DNA of 64,000 nt from Leptolinea sp. HRD-7 (GCA_024363285.1 AP024710.1:992001-1056000), one strand, 5' to 3'. Counted from the first letter of the stretch, positions 47,584 to 56,228 are shown. Numbers and translations are program-made. Notes: generated by a model from the letters alone, not told the origin.

Positions 47584-48231
47584 TCAGGGTTCTGCCGGGG
47601 TAAAAACGACTTCATCTTTACCCGTCAGCTTTTGTTGAACTCTGTTTAAAATCAAATCAAGATGATCCGGCCGCACGACATAGTCAAGTTCGTCGGCCGG
47701 AATTGTTAAAACAGGGCAGATCGTAAATGTTGATATCCATTCGTTATAAAGGTCGTTAACTCGACCCAAATATTCGGACTTGATTGATTTCTCATAGTCA
47801 CGATCACGCAGCGCAATACGTTGCAAAAGAGTCTCTACAGATGCACGTAAATAGATCACCAGATCAGGGGCTGGAAGAAATTCTGTCAGGGTCTGGTAGA
47901 GAGAACGATAAGTGGTGTAATCACGGTCACTCATATTGCCCTGAAGGTATAAATTCCGGGCGAATATCTCAGCGTCTTCATAAATACTGCGATCCTGGAT
48001 GACTGATCCGTTATGGTGCAAGATTTTATGGTGTATTTGCAGCCGGCGTGACAGGAAGAATACCTGTGATTGAAAGCTCCATCTGCTCATATCTTTGTAA
48101 AAATCAGTTAGATACGGGTTTTCTGTTTCAGGTTCGTAATATGGCTGCCAGCCGAGTTTGTCACACAGAAGCTTAACAAGAGTTGATTTTCCCACACCGA
48201 TGTTTCCGGCAACGATAATAAATTTATCCAT
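47584..48231 (-). CDS. Deoxynucleoside kinase (dNK family), copy 2
   Basis: 215 aa. P-loop GNIGVGKST (8-16), EPETENPYLTDFYKD, canonical QDRSIYEDAEIFA (about 80-92), lid LLQRIALRDRDYE (about 137-149). Salvages a deoxynucleoside, probably deoxyadenosine or deoxyguanosine by comparison with bacterial dAK/dGK. Convergent with spoVS (14 bp between stops). About one-third of residues match copy 1 at 42602, so the two are old paralogues with probably different substrates. Confidence 0.9.
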   Translation of the reverse strand: MDKFIIVAGNIGVGKSTLVKLLCDKLGWQPYYEPETENPYLTDFYKDMSRWSFQSQVFFLSRRLQIHHKILHHNGSVIQDRSIYEDAEIFARNLYLQGNMSDRDYTTYRSLYQTLTEFLPAPDLVIYLRASVETLLQRIALRDRDYEKSIKSEYLGRVNDLYNEWISTFTICPVLTIPADELDYVVRPDHLDLILNRVQQKLTGKDEVVFTPAEP

Positions 48232-48293
48232 CTACTGGCATCCTTTTAAAAATTATGGATTGAATTATACCCACGGTAGGAAGGGAAATAAAA

Positions 48294-48322
48294 AGACAGC
48301 CTCTCGGCTGTCTAATTTGTCT
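48294..48322 (-). terminator. Rho-independent terminator after the ferredoxin gene
   Basis: AGACAGCC-TCTC-GGCTGTCT, perfect 8-bp stem; on the minus strand TTTTTATTT follows the stem at lower coordinates. Coordinates include its approach. Confidence 0.8.
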
Positions 48323-48337
48323 GACACGAAGAATTAA

Positions 48338-48511
48338 TTACGCGGGGTGAATTGAATCTGTGGGGCAGACATCAACACAGGCAGCGCAATCAATGCATTT
48401 ATCCTGATCGATGACCATGTTACCATCGATTTCAGAGATCGCGCTTTCGGGGCATTCGCTTTCGCAAGCGCCGCAGTTGATGCAGGTATCGGTATCAATT
48501 TTATGAGCCAT
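48338..48511 (-). CDS. Small 2[4Fe-4S] ferredoxin
   Basis: 57 aa, short enough to be missed by length filters; the open frame of 67 aa on the same strand here is a shadow. ATG at 48511 with AAGGAAGGATAACTC upstream. Two cluster motifs: CINCGACESECP (Cys10, 13, 16, 20) and CIDCAACVDVCP (Cys39, 42, 45, 49), each CxxCxxCxxxCP. A clostridial-type low-potential electron carrier for anaerobic metabolism. Own promoter (48580-48607) and terminator (48294-48322). Confidence 0.95.
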   Translation of the reverse strand: MAHKIDTDTCINCGACESECPESAISEIDGNMVIDQDKCIDCAACVDVCPTDSIHPA

Positions 48512-48579
48512 GAGTTATCCTTCCTTTGGAATTTCATCTGAAGAGAATTATTTTACTCTTGTAATCATTCTTCGAGAAG

Positions 48580-48607
48580 AGTATCACATTTGGATAAAGT
48601 AAGTCAA
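48580..48607 (-). promoter_or_regulatory. Predicted ferredoxin promoter
   Basis: Minus strand TTGACT (48602-48607), 16-base spacer, GATACT (48580-48585); leader of about 60 nt before the ferredoxin ATG. Confidence 0.55.
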
Positions 48608-48683
48608 TAAATTCATGATAAATATCGTCATTGAATCTGGTGGAAAAATGTCATAAATATTTTCATTTATTCTTTCTTCAATT

Positions 48684-48712
48684 TTGATATGCAAGATGGC
48701 ACCTTGTAGTAT
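48684..48712 (+). promoter_or_regulatory. Predicted promoter giving a leaderless or near-leaderless GT2 mRNA
   Basis: TTGATA (48684-48689), 17 bases, TAGTAT (48707-48712). Transcription would begin about 7 bases before the ATG at 48727, and no ribosome site is present. Confidence 0.5.
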
Positions 48713-48726
48713 GATTCATTTATCCT

Positions 48727-49686
48727 ATGAAAACCGTTGACCTTATCATCCCTGTATATAACGAAGAAGAGGTTATAAACCTCTTTCACAATAAACTGAC
48801 GGCCGCACTGATCAACCTACCGTATATTTTTACCATCTGGTATATCAATGACGGATCGAAAGATGGTACAGGAAGTAAGCTGGCGGAAATTGCGGGGAAT
48901 GATCCCAGGGTTCAGGTTGTAGAACTTAGCCGCAATTTTGGACACCAGGCAGCTCTAACGGCTGGTCTTGATAGAGCCCAGGCGGATTATGTCATTTCGT
49001 TGGATGGCGATGGACAACATCCGCCGGAATTGATCTGTGAGTTGTTAAAACTAGCAGAGTCTGGATATGACATCGTGCAGACAGAACGATTGGACGCGGA
49101 GGATATTTCTGCTTTCAAACGCTGGACATCTGCGGCGTTTTATCGGTTGATCAATCGTATTGGCAGCACGCAAATAACCCCGGGTGCGGCAGACTTCCGA
49201 CTGCTTTCACATCAGGTGGTAGAAGCACTGCGGAACATGCCGGAATACCACCGCTTTCTGCGGGGGATGGTTGCCTGGGTGGGGTATAAAAGTATCATTC
49301 TTCCCTACAACCCACCTCCGCGCATGGCGGGAAAATCGAAGTATTCACTGCAAAAAATGGTTCGGCTCAGTATGGACGCGGTCTTTTCGTTCTCGCTGGT
49401 GCCGTTGTATATTGGTATTTCACTGGGAATTTTGATGTTACTACTCGCATTGATCGAAATGATCTATGTGCTCAGTTTCTGGGTGACCGGTAATATCAGT
49501 CACCTGGCACCCGGATGGAGTTCGTTAATGTTCATCATCCTGATTGTGGGGGGGTTTTTGATGATCTCCATCGGAGTGATCGGTGTGTACATTGGTTACA
49601 TCTTCCAGGAAGTAAAAGGACGGCCGGTTTATCTGGTGCGCGAGCCTGAATCTTTGATGGAAAATGGAAAGGCCTCTGATCGGTAA
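48727..49686 (+). CDS. Family 2 glycosyltransferase, DPM1/GtrB-like, membrane-anchored
   Basis: 319 aa. GT-A domain (about 1-220): VDLIIPVYNEEEVI (4-17), NDGSKDGT (about 42-49), VELSRNFGHQAALTAGLDRA, DxD-type metal site LDGDGQHPPE (about 98-107), and the GKSKYSLQKM acceptor-loop signature (about 200-209). Two C-terminal membrane helices (about 225-255 and 262-292). It would load a sugar from a nucleotide donor onto polyprenyl phosphate. The next gene overlaps it and encodes a large membrane protein that may use that lipid-linked sugar. Confidence 0.9.
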   Translation: MKTVDLIIPVYNEEEVINLFHNKLTAALINLPYIFTIWYINDGSKDGTGSKLAEIAGNDPRVQVVELSRNFGHQAALTAGLDRAQADYVISLDGDGQHPPELICELLKLAESGYDIVQTERLDAEDISAFKRWTSAAFYRLINRIGSTQITPGAADFRLLSHQVVEALRNMPEYHRFLRGMVAWVGYKSIILPYNPPPRMAGKSKYSLQKMVRLSMDAVFSFSLVPLYIGISLGILMLLLALIEMIYVLSFWVTGNISHLAPGWSSLMFIILIVGGFLMISIGVIGVYIGYIFQEVKGRPVYLVREPESLMENGKASDR

Positions 49687-51655
49687 TTCTGTGGAGAGGC
49701 TGAAATATCGCTCATGGATGGCGCCGGTCGGACTGTTGGCCGTCTGTTTTACCGCCTATGGACTGTTATTTCCTTTTCTTGGCTGGTACTGGGATGAGTG
49801 GCCGATCACCTGGATAGCCAATAAACTGGGTAATTCAGGACTGGTACGGTATTTTGAAACCAACCGCCCATACTGGGGCATGATCTACGGCCTTACCACC
49901 GGCCTGATCGGGGCTGTCCCCTGGCGGTGGCAGTTGTTTGGTTTGTTCTGGCGCTGGCTGGGTGCCGTGCTGATATGGGCTATTGCGCGCACAACCTGGC
50001 CGAATAAGGAATTCCGCGCTTTAACGGCAGGGATGTTCTTCGCCGTGTGGCCGTCATTCACCCAGCAGTCCATCGCCATGATGTACGGGCATTTTTTTAT
50101 TGTGTTGGATTGTTTTCTACTATCTCTCTGGCTGAATTTAAATGCGTTGAACAATCCGCGCGGGAAAGCCTGGTATATACTGGCCGGTTTGCCGCTGGCG
50201 GCGGTCAATTTGTTGGCAATGGAATACTTCTTTTTACTTGAAGTTGTTCGTCCTGTATTTCTGTGGGCCGCCTTGTATGAAAGACAACCGGAGAAGAAAG
50301 ACCGGAATATCCGCCTGCGTCTGATGGCAGCACTCTGGCTGCCATTTCTGCTGGTTTTTGCCGGTGCCGGGTACTGGCGGGCGTTCCTCTTTCCACATCA
50401 GACTCACAATTATCAGCCCGTATTGATAACCGGTTTAAAAACAGATCCATGTCAAACCCTGTTAACTCTGGCAATAACTGTAATCAAGGATATCTGGACC
50501 GTTCTGGTTACTGCCTGGGGACAGGTGTTGCGCCTGCCGGATGCCGCCTTATTCAGTGCTAAAACCACCGTGCTGTATTTTGCCGGGTTGGTCATTCTGG
50601 CAATATTGATTGCCATTCTAGTATATAAAACCGGCGCAAATGACGGAAAAAAGCGAAGCTGGCCGGCGGTAGTCACCGGGCTAGTTGGACTGCTGTCTGC
50701 GGGCATCCCTTTCTGGGTGACCGGTCTGCCTGTGGGATTGGGTTTCCCCAATGACCGTTTCACCCTTCCGTTTCTTCTGGGCGCGTCACTGGTGCTGGCA
50801 TCCGTGTTGGAGTTATTACCGCAAAAAATTGGTATTCGCGCCGTTTTGACGGCGTTGCTGGTGGCGGCGGCCATAGGACTTCAGATACAAACCGGTTTTG
50901 CCTATCGCAAAGATTGGAACACACAGCGCAACCTGTTCTGGCAGTTAAGCTGGCGAGCTCCGGCTCTGAAACCCGGTACGGCGGTGGTGAGCACCAATCT
51001 GCCGCTGCGTTACTTCAGTGATAACTCACTGGTGGCGCCGCTCAACTGGGTGTACGCGCCGGATAATCACTCGGCGGCCATGGATTACATGTTTTACTAC
51101 GCATCCGTACGCGCTGACCGCGCCCTGAAACTGGAACCCGGTCAGCAAATTTATCAGGGATATCTGGCTTCAGATTTCACCGGCAGCAGTGATCAACTGC
51201 TGATGATCGACTTCCAACCGCCGGCCTGCCTGCGTGTGCTTGACGCGGACTACGACCCGGTCAACCCGTTGCTTTCACCACTAATGCGCGAGGCAGCTAA
51301 AAGAAGTAATCCTTCTGTGATCGTTTCTGAAAACAGCAGTGTGACGCCGGCACGTTCACCCGATACCGATGTGTTTGGCCCGGAACCCGCGCGCGGCTGG
51401 TGCTATTACTTTGAGAAAGCCAGTCTGCTGGCGGATCAGGGGAACTGGCAGGCGGCGGCTGACCTGGGTGACCAGGCGTTTGCCCTGGGAGATTATCCCA
51501 ACGACCCGATGGAACGTTTTGTGTTCATCGAAGCCTACGCTCGAACGGGGAATCTGGAACGCGCCCGGGAGCTGAGCGATGAGGTGGTAAAGATCACTCC
51601 ACAGACTAAGGCTCCGCTGGATAAGCTGTGGGAGAGAATCGAAAGCCAACAATAG
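49664..51655 (+). CDS. Large polytopic membrane protein, GT-C-like, with TPR-like tail
   Basis: 663 aa; overlaps the GT2 gene by 23 bases, start uncertain (a GTG near 49691 is an alternative). About ten membrane segments in 1-430, the first extracytoplasmic loop with an acidic WYWDEWPITW motif (about 41-50), as in GT39/ArnT-like glycosyltransferases. Residues about 440-560 are extracytoplasmic, and the last 90 hold helical-hairpin repeats of TPR type (WQAAADLGDQAFALGDYP). Probably transfers a sugar from the lipid carrier made by the upstream GT2 enzyme to a surface polymer (inference from pairing). Confidence 0.72.
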   Translation: MERPLIGNSVERLKYRSWMAPVGLLAVCFTAYGLLFPFLGWYWDEWPITWIANKLGNSGLVRYFETNRPYWGMIYGLTTGLIGAVPWRWQLFGLFWRWLGAVLIWAIARTTWPNKEFRALTAGMFFAVWPSFTQQSIAMMYGHFFIVLDCFLLSLWLNLNALNNPRGKAWYILAGLPLAAVNLLAMEYFFLLEVVRPVFLWAALYERQPEKKDRNIRLRLMAALWLPFLLVFAGAGYWRAFLFPHQTHNYQPVLITGLKTDPCQTLLTLAITVIKDIWTVLVTAWGQVLRLPDAALFSAKTTVLYFAGLVILAILIAILVYKTGANDGKKRSWPAVVTGLVGLLSAGIPFWVTGLPVGLGFPNDRFTLPFLLGASLVLASVLELLPQKIGIRAVLTALLVAAAIGLQIQTGFAYRKDWNTQRNLFWQLSWRAPALKPGTAVVSTNLPLRYFSDNSLVAPLNWVYAPDNHSAAMDYMFYYASVRADRALKLEPGQQIYQGYLASDFTGSSDQLLMIDFQPPACLRVLDADYDPVNPLLSPLMREAAKRSNPSVIVSENSSVTPARSPDTDVFGPEPARGWCYYFEKASLLADQGNWQAAADLGDQAFALGDYPNDPMERFVFIEAYARTGNLERARELSDEVVKITPQTKAPLDKLWERIESQQ

Positions 51656-51676
51656 CGGTCTGCGTGGAGAACAACA

Positions 51677-52390
51677 ATGCCTGAAACCAGGTATGTTTCA
51701 TTTGACCTTGAAATCGCTAAAATTCTGCCCGGTGACTTTTCGGATTGGAAACGTCACCGCCCGCTGGGGATCACCTGCGCGGCTACAAAACTGGGTGACG
51801 AAGAACCCCTTGTCTGGTACAGCAAAAACGAGAACGGACAGGCATCCAGCCGGATGAATGAAATTGATCTGGTCACTCTGGTCGATTATCTGGAACAGGC
51901 GGTTGCGGGCGGGTATCAGATCGTCACCTGGAACGGGCTAGGGTTTGATTTCAATATTCTGGCGGAAGAGAGCGGGGAATGGGAACGCTGCCGGGAGTTG
52001 GCCGCGAACCATACTGACATGATGTTCGATTTCTTCTGCCGCACGGGGTACCCCATCGCGCTGGATAAAGCCGCGAAAGCTATGGGATTGAGAGGCAAGC
52101 TGGAGGGTGTCACCGGTGACCAGGCGCCCATCCTGTGGCAGCAGGGAAAGTACGAAACCGTGTTGGCGTATGTGGCGCAAGACGCGGTGACCACTCTCGA
52201 GGTGGCCAGATTAGCGGAAGCACGCGGGCATATAAGCTGGATAACCCAGCGCGGCCAGTTGAAAGACATACCGTTGCGTGGCGGATGGCTGCCCTGTAAT
52301 AAAGCCGTGTCACTACCTCAACCGGATGTCTCATGGATGAGCAGGCCGGTATCCCGTCAGGAATATTACGGGTGGGTAACGGAAAAATAG
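51677..52390 (+). CDS. DEDDy-type 3'-5' exonuclease domain protein (RNase H-like)
   Basis: 237 aa; GGAGAACAACA precedes the ATG. ExoI motif FDLEIAK (Asp10, Glu12), ExoII TWNGLGFDFNIL (about 94-105), ExoIII YVAQDAVTTLEV (Tyr and Asp about 172-176): all four acidic residues and the Tyr of DEDDy exonucleases are present. It resembles the PolB-like predicted exonuclease group. 21 bp after the membrane protein; substrate RNA or DNA unknown. Confidence 0.83.
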   Translation: MPETRYVSFDLEIAKILPGDFSDWKRHRPLGITCAATKLGDEEPLVWYSKNENGQASSRMNEIDLVTLVDYLEQAVAGGYQIVTWNGLGFDFNILAEESGEWERCRELAANHTDMMFDFFCRTGYPIALDKAAKAMGLRGKLEGVTGDQAPILWQQGKYETVLAYVAQDAVTTLEVARLAEARGHISWITQRGQLKDIPLRGGWLPCNKAVSLPQPDVSWMSRPVSRQEYYGWVTEK

Positions 52391-52469
52391 TATAAGATGG
52401 TCGCAAAAAAACTTGAAAGAAGAAATTTAAAGTGTTTGTGCAACTATTTATTTTTCGGGAACCGAACAC

Positions 52470-53027
52470 ATGAATGCATTTATTGACCCACCGCGAAATA
52501 TCCCCTTATTTCTCAGGTTCGGAATATGGATATCAACGAAGGTGACCGGTAGAGACCTGCTTCCTGCCAGAATTCTGGCATGGTACCCCAGAGCGGCTAT
52601 CGGGTCTGGGGTGCTCGAATCGCTGGTCGCGCATAAAGATGGAAAGCTGGATGAGCGCATCCTCAAGATCGTGCGCATTCAGGCTTCTTACGCGGCTTCC
52701 TGCAACTTTTGTATTGATATGAATACGTATCAATATGATGCAACTGGAATCACTGAGGAGGAATTGCTTGTCTTGCAGGGACGCAAACCCCTGAACGAAG
52801 TCACAACTTTTTCCAAACGGGAAGTATTGGCGATTCAGTATGCTATCTTAATCTCGCAAACTCCTTTAAGATTTTCCATCGATTTTATCGATGAGGTAAA
52901 AGCACATTTCAACGAACGCGAGATGGTTATTTTGGCCTCCACGGCGGCTCAGGTCAACTATTGGGCCAGATTGATCCAGGCGCTGGGTATACCCCCCGCA
53001 GGGTTTAATGAAAACAATCTACTCTGA
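52470..53027 (+). CDS. Carboxymuconolactone decarboxylase/AhpD-like protein
   Basis: 185 aa. CNFC (Cys74-Cys77 region, in ASYAASCNFCIDMNT) is the AhpD-type redox CxxC, preceded by the helix VRIQASYAAS and followed by the family's SKREVLAIQYAILIS and NEREMVILASTAAQVNYWARLI helices. Probably a disulfide reductase or peroxide defence protein of the CMD family rather than the decarboxylase. A MITE-like element begins three bases after its stop. Confidence 0.83.
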   Translation: MNAFIDPPRNIPLFLRFGIWISTKVTGRDLLPARILAWYPRAAIGSGVLESLVAHKDGKLDERILKIVRIQASYAASCNFCIDMNTYQYDATGITEEELLVLQGRKPLNEVTTFSKREVLAIQYAILISQTPLRFSIDFIDEVKAHFNEREMVILASTAAQVNYWARLIQALGIPPAGFNENNLL

Positions 53028-53029
53028 TG

Positions 53030-53110
53030 TAGGGTGTGTTGACCGCTCATTTAGGTTTGATGTCTAAAATGAATAAATCAGGCAAGGTGTGAAGTCCGGT
53101 CAACGCACCA
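53030..53110. repeat. MITE-like inverted-repeat element, copy 4
   Basis: Left arm TAGGGTGTGTTGACCGC, right arm CCGGTCAACGCACCA, interior 49 bases that itself folds (TCATTT with AAATGA). Same ends as the three copies at 16433-16748, 36 kb away and in an unrelated context, so the family is dispersed. Confidence 0.85.
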
Positions 53111-53280
53111 TTCGAGTGCCGATCCAGAAATGATTAATTCCGGTAAGCTGATCAGGTATTTATAAAGTAGTTTCGTTTTGAAAAATTCGCACGAAAAAAT
53201 TTTCACGGTTGTATTTTCCATTCTCACCACCTATAGTAAATTCATCCCAAATTAACCCGTTTCCGGAATTGGAGGGTGAC

Positions 53281-54366
53281 ATGAGACGACTCCCATCTCC
53301 AATTACCTCTGCCTTCATCGGATTGGCAGTTATTCTCACGGCCTGCAACATGCCGTTGGCCCGTCCAACAGCGGCATTTACTCCAACCATCTCTCCATCA
53401 CAAACAACAGCGCCAACCGAGCCGGCTCCAACCGAACCATTTCCAACCGAACTTCCGACTGAACCGGTCGAGACTGAAACCCCAGCCCCTGTTCATGTTG
53501 ACATCCCCGGATCGCCGGTCGGAAAAACATACCAGACGGTGTGGGATCAGACGGATGAGAAAACCGCCCCGCAAAAGCAGGCTTTTGGCGGTGACGATTA
53601 CCGTAATGGAAAATACGAGCGTCCCTTTGACCAGGCCATGAACTACATTCCGCTGGCAGACCTGGTCTCTGTGAAGTTAAACCGGGAAGACCCGCTATGG
53701 ACGTATGTGCTCTTTCAGGTTCAAAAACCCTTCAGCGATGACCCGGATACAGAAGTCAGCTTTGCCGTTGAACTGGATACCGATCTGAACAACCGGGGAG
53801 ACTACCTGATCGTCACCGGCCGGCCTCGCAGCACCGAATGGTCAACCGATACCGTGATGGTGCTGAACAATCCAGATATGAATGTGGGTGGAGAGATCCC
53901 GGTCATGCCGGATATCTCCTTATCGGAAGGGCGCGGATACTACAACGAGCTATTCAACAGTGGTGAGGGTGAAGACCCGGATTTGGCATGGTCGCGACTG
54001 TCAGATACCGATCCTGCGGTAGTACAGATTGCCTTTAAGAACACCCTGGCGGGCGGTGAAACAGGAACATTCATCTGGCTTCCATGGGCGGATGCCGGTA
54101 TGAATAACTGGTCATTGTTTGAATTTAATGACCATATCTATTTCACCGATGCCGGTTACCCCTTGAAGGAAGACGCGCAAAATTATCCGATAAAAGCCCT
54201 GTGGGGTGTGGATAATACCTGCCGGGTACCCTCTGGTTTTACTCCGGCTGGTCTCATGCCAGGCCAATGCCCGGATGTAATCGTACCGGATGTGCCGGTG
54301 ACTCCACATACCCCGCGTATTTGCCGTCGGCCTTGCATTTCACATCCGGGATGCTGCGATAGATAA
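53281..54366 (+). CDS. Secreted lipoprotein with conserved domain and Cys-rich tail, paralogue A
   Basis: 361 aa from the ATG at 53281 (GGAGGGTGAC upstream; an ATG 72 bases earlier is unlikely). Lipobox LTAC near residue 22, PT-rich linker to about residue 65, then a domain of about 265 aa (GSPVGKTYQTVWDQ, QAFGGDDYRNGKYERPFDQ, EWSTDTVMVLNNPDMNVGG) shared with the protein at 55022, including a VELDTDLNNRGDYLI strand like those of DOMON- or CBM-type sandwiches (inference). A short tail with Cys spacing C-x3-C-x5-C-C ends the protein. Family not recognised; outer-surface binding role likely. Confidence 0.8.
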   Translation: MRRLPSPITSAFIGLAVILTACNMPLARPTAAFTPTISPSQTTAPTEPAPTEPFPTELPTEPVETETPAPVHVDIPGSPVGKTYQTVWDQTDEKTAPQKQAFGGDDYRNGKYERPFDQAMNYIPLADLVSVKLNREDPLWTYVLFQVQKPFSDDPDTEVSFAVELDTDLNNRGDYLIVTGRPRSTEWSTDTVMVLNNPDMNVGGEIPVMPDISLSEGRGYYNELFNSGEGEDPDLAWSRLSDTDPAVVQIAFKNTLAGGETGTFIWLPWADAGMNNWSLFEFNDHIYFTDAGYPLKEDAQNYPIKALWGVDNTCRVPSGFTPAGLMPGQCPDVIVPDVPVTPHTPRICRRPCISHPGCCDR

Positions 54367-54412
54367 ATCTGGTGATTTAAAAAAGTCCTGTTAGGAAAAG
54401 GAAAAGTTTGGT

Positions 54413-54904
54413 TTGGAAAAAACAATCGAACAAAAATTGAAGGATTTAGACCTTACAGACGTGGCATTATTCCGGCATGGGTTTTGTCAGTATATGCGGG
54501 ATTATTACCTTGAGTATGAGTCTGGAGGTATTCAACCTTATGCGGGCCGTTATATATGCTGGTTTACTCATTGTGTGATAGCAAATACAGAGACCCGGGT
54601 TGATACAGAGGTCTGGAAGAAATCATGGGGAAGAGAGTATATTGATTATCAGGATTGGTTGAATGCGGGTGAACCGGATGGAATTGTTTGGGGAACGAAT
54701 TGGTCTTTAATGTACCCTGGTTTGGAATACCACCCGAAATCCGAACTGGCCGGGGAATGGTCTTTACGGTTGGGGAAAGAAATGCATGAGGTCACCATCG
54801 ATACTGAGATATTTCATATTCAATTGATATTCCATGATGTATTCATTCAAAAGCTGAGTTCAGACCTTTCAGTTATTGATAAAGTAGTATTTCCCATAAA
54901 GTAA
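54413..54904 (+). CDS. Hypothetical protein
   Basis: 163 aa; TTG start with AAAGGAAAAG eight bases before. Soluble, aromatic-rich (FCQYMRDYYLEYES, RYICWFTHCVIANT), with a balanced charge pattern and no signal peptide or membrane segment. It resembles YxiG-like cytosolic proteins only vaguely; no family is claimed. Sits between the two lipoprotein paralogues, which may point to a linked role. Confidence 0.65.
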   Translation: MEKTIEQKLKDLDLTDVALFRHGFCQYMRDYYLEYESGGIQPYAGRYICWFTHCVIANTETRVDTEVWKKSWGREYIDYQDWLNAGEPDGIVWGTNWSLMYPGLEYHPKSELAGEWSLRLGKEMHEVTIDTEIFHIQLIFHDVFIQKLSSDLSVIDKVVFPIK

Positions 54905-55021
54905 TGAAACCGGGTTGTTATTAAAAAATTTCACAGAATAATCTGCCAATTGAAATTTAATAATAGTTGTTCCATAATGAATCTGACCAGATTTCTCTGA
55001 TTATTCAAGGTTGGTGAAATT

Positions 55022-56095
55022 ATGAATAACACAACATCCTTTAATATATTTTTGGTATTGGTCCTGACAATCATGTTGACGGGCTGCAATATGCCGATTG
55101 AAAAACCTGCTCCTCAACCAACAGAAGCAGTGATCCTTCCCAGCCCTACAAATTCTCCTGAACCCACTTTGACCTCCACTCCTCCGGAACCTACGATGAC
55201 TCCTGAACCAGAAATTGTACATGTTATGTGGCCGGGTTCTCCTCTGGGGAACATCAATCAGACAGTTCATGATCAGGTCGACCATAACACGGCGGCTCAA
55301 CGGCAGGCTTTTGGTGGTGATGACTTCAAGAATGGTAAATATGAACGCCCGTTTGATCCGGATATGAATTATTTGCCCCACGCTGATCTGGTTTCAGTTC
55401 AACTCAACCGGGCGGATCCCCTCTGGGTGTATGTAACCTTTAAGGTGAATAATCCATTGACAGAAGAGGCGGCCAGGGATGTCTATTTCATGGTTGAGAT
55501 TGACACAGATCTGGACAGCCGGGGAAATATCCTGATTGTGACCGGACTTCCAAAGAGCAGTGAGTGGTCAACGGATTCGGTAAAGGTTCTTTCCAATCCT
55601 GATCTCAATGTAGGTGGTAGTGTGGTAGTCAGGCCTGATCCTGATCTAACAGAAGGGCGCGGGTACTATGAAGTCTTGTTTGATAATGGCAAAGGAAATG
55701 ATCCAGACCTCGCCATGTCAAAGCTATCAAAATCAGACCCGGCTGCGATTCTGCTAGCATTCAAAAACACATTGACCGGCGGGGAAAAAGGGAAATTTAT
55801 CTGGCTTCCATGGACGGATGCCGGCATGCATGATTGGTCATTATTTGACTACAACGATCATTTCACATTCGAACAGGCTGGATATCCAATAAAAGAAGAC
55901 GCGCAAAATTATCCACTAAAAGCTCTGTGGGGTGTGGATAATACCTGCCGGGTTCCATCTGGTTTTACGCCGAATGGCACTATGCCGGGTTTGTGCCCGA
56001 ATTACGACCCACCGCCTTCACAGGGGCCACCGAAGGACCCTGGGTGTGTTTGGGTATGCTGGGGAACAGTTGCTTTATTCTGCGGATGTAGATAA
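55022..56095 (+). CDS. Secreted lipoprotein with conserved domain and Cys-rich tail, paralogue B
   Basis: 357 aa. Lipobox LTGC near residue 22, PT/PE-rich linker to about residue 65, then the same 265-aa domain as paralogue A (about 60 per cent matching by eye): GSPLGNINQTVHDQ, QAFGGDDFKNGKYERPFD, MVEIDTDLDSRGN, SEWSTDSVKVLSNPDLNVGG, LWGVDNTCRVPSGFTP. The tail differs: CVWVCWGTVALFCGCR, a C-x3-C-x7-C-x-C pattern. The Cys count in the tails is kept while spacing is not, suggesting metal binding or disulfides (inference). A terminator follows. Confidence 0.8.
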   Translation: MNNTTSFNIFLVLVLTIMLTGCNMPIEKPAPQPTEAVILPSPTNSPEPTLTSTPPEPTMTPEPEIVHVMWPGSPLGNINQTVHDQVDHNTAAQRQAFGGDDFKNGKYERPFDPDMNYLPHADLVSVQLNRADPLWVYVTFKVNNPLTEEAARDVYFMVEIDTDLDSRGNILIVTGLPKSSEWSTDSVKVLSNPDLNVGGSVVVRPDPDLTEGRGYYEVLFDNGKGNDPDLAMSKLSKSDPAAILLAFKNTLTGGEKGKFIWLPWTDAGMHDWSLFDYNDHFTFEQAGYPIKEDAQNYPLKALWGVDNTCRVPSGFTPNGTMPGLCPNYDPPPSQGPPKDPGCVWVCWGTVALFCGCR

Positions 56096-56118
56096 CATTC
56101 ACACACCAATTTTGTTAA

Positions 56119-56147
56119 TTTCACCCCTTGATAGGGGTGATTTTTTT
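56119..56147 (+). terminator. Rho-independent terminator after lipoprotein B
   Basis: TCACCCC (56121-56127) pairs with GGGGTGA (56134-56140), followed by seven T. Confidence 0.9.
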
Positions 56148-56228
56148 GGATTCACAAAGTTCACCCATACATTCACCCTCTTTCTACCCAGATGATTTAT
56201 TAAAATCAACAATAAAATTGGAGGAATT

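Noticed and set aside
48334-48537. 67-aa open frame on the minus strand
   Set aside because: Different frame of the ferredoxin gene, which has the Cys motifs, ribosome site and terminator.
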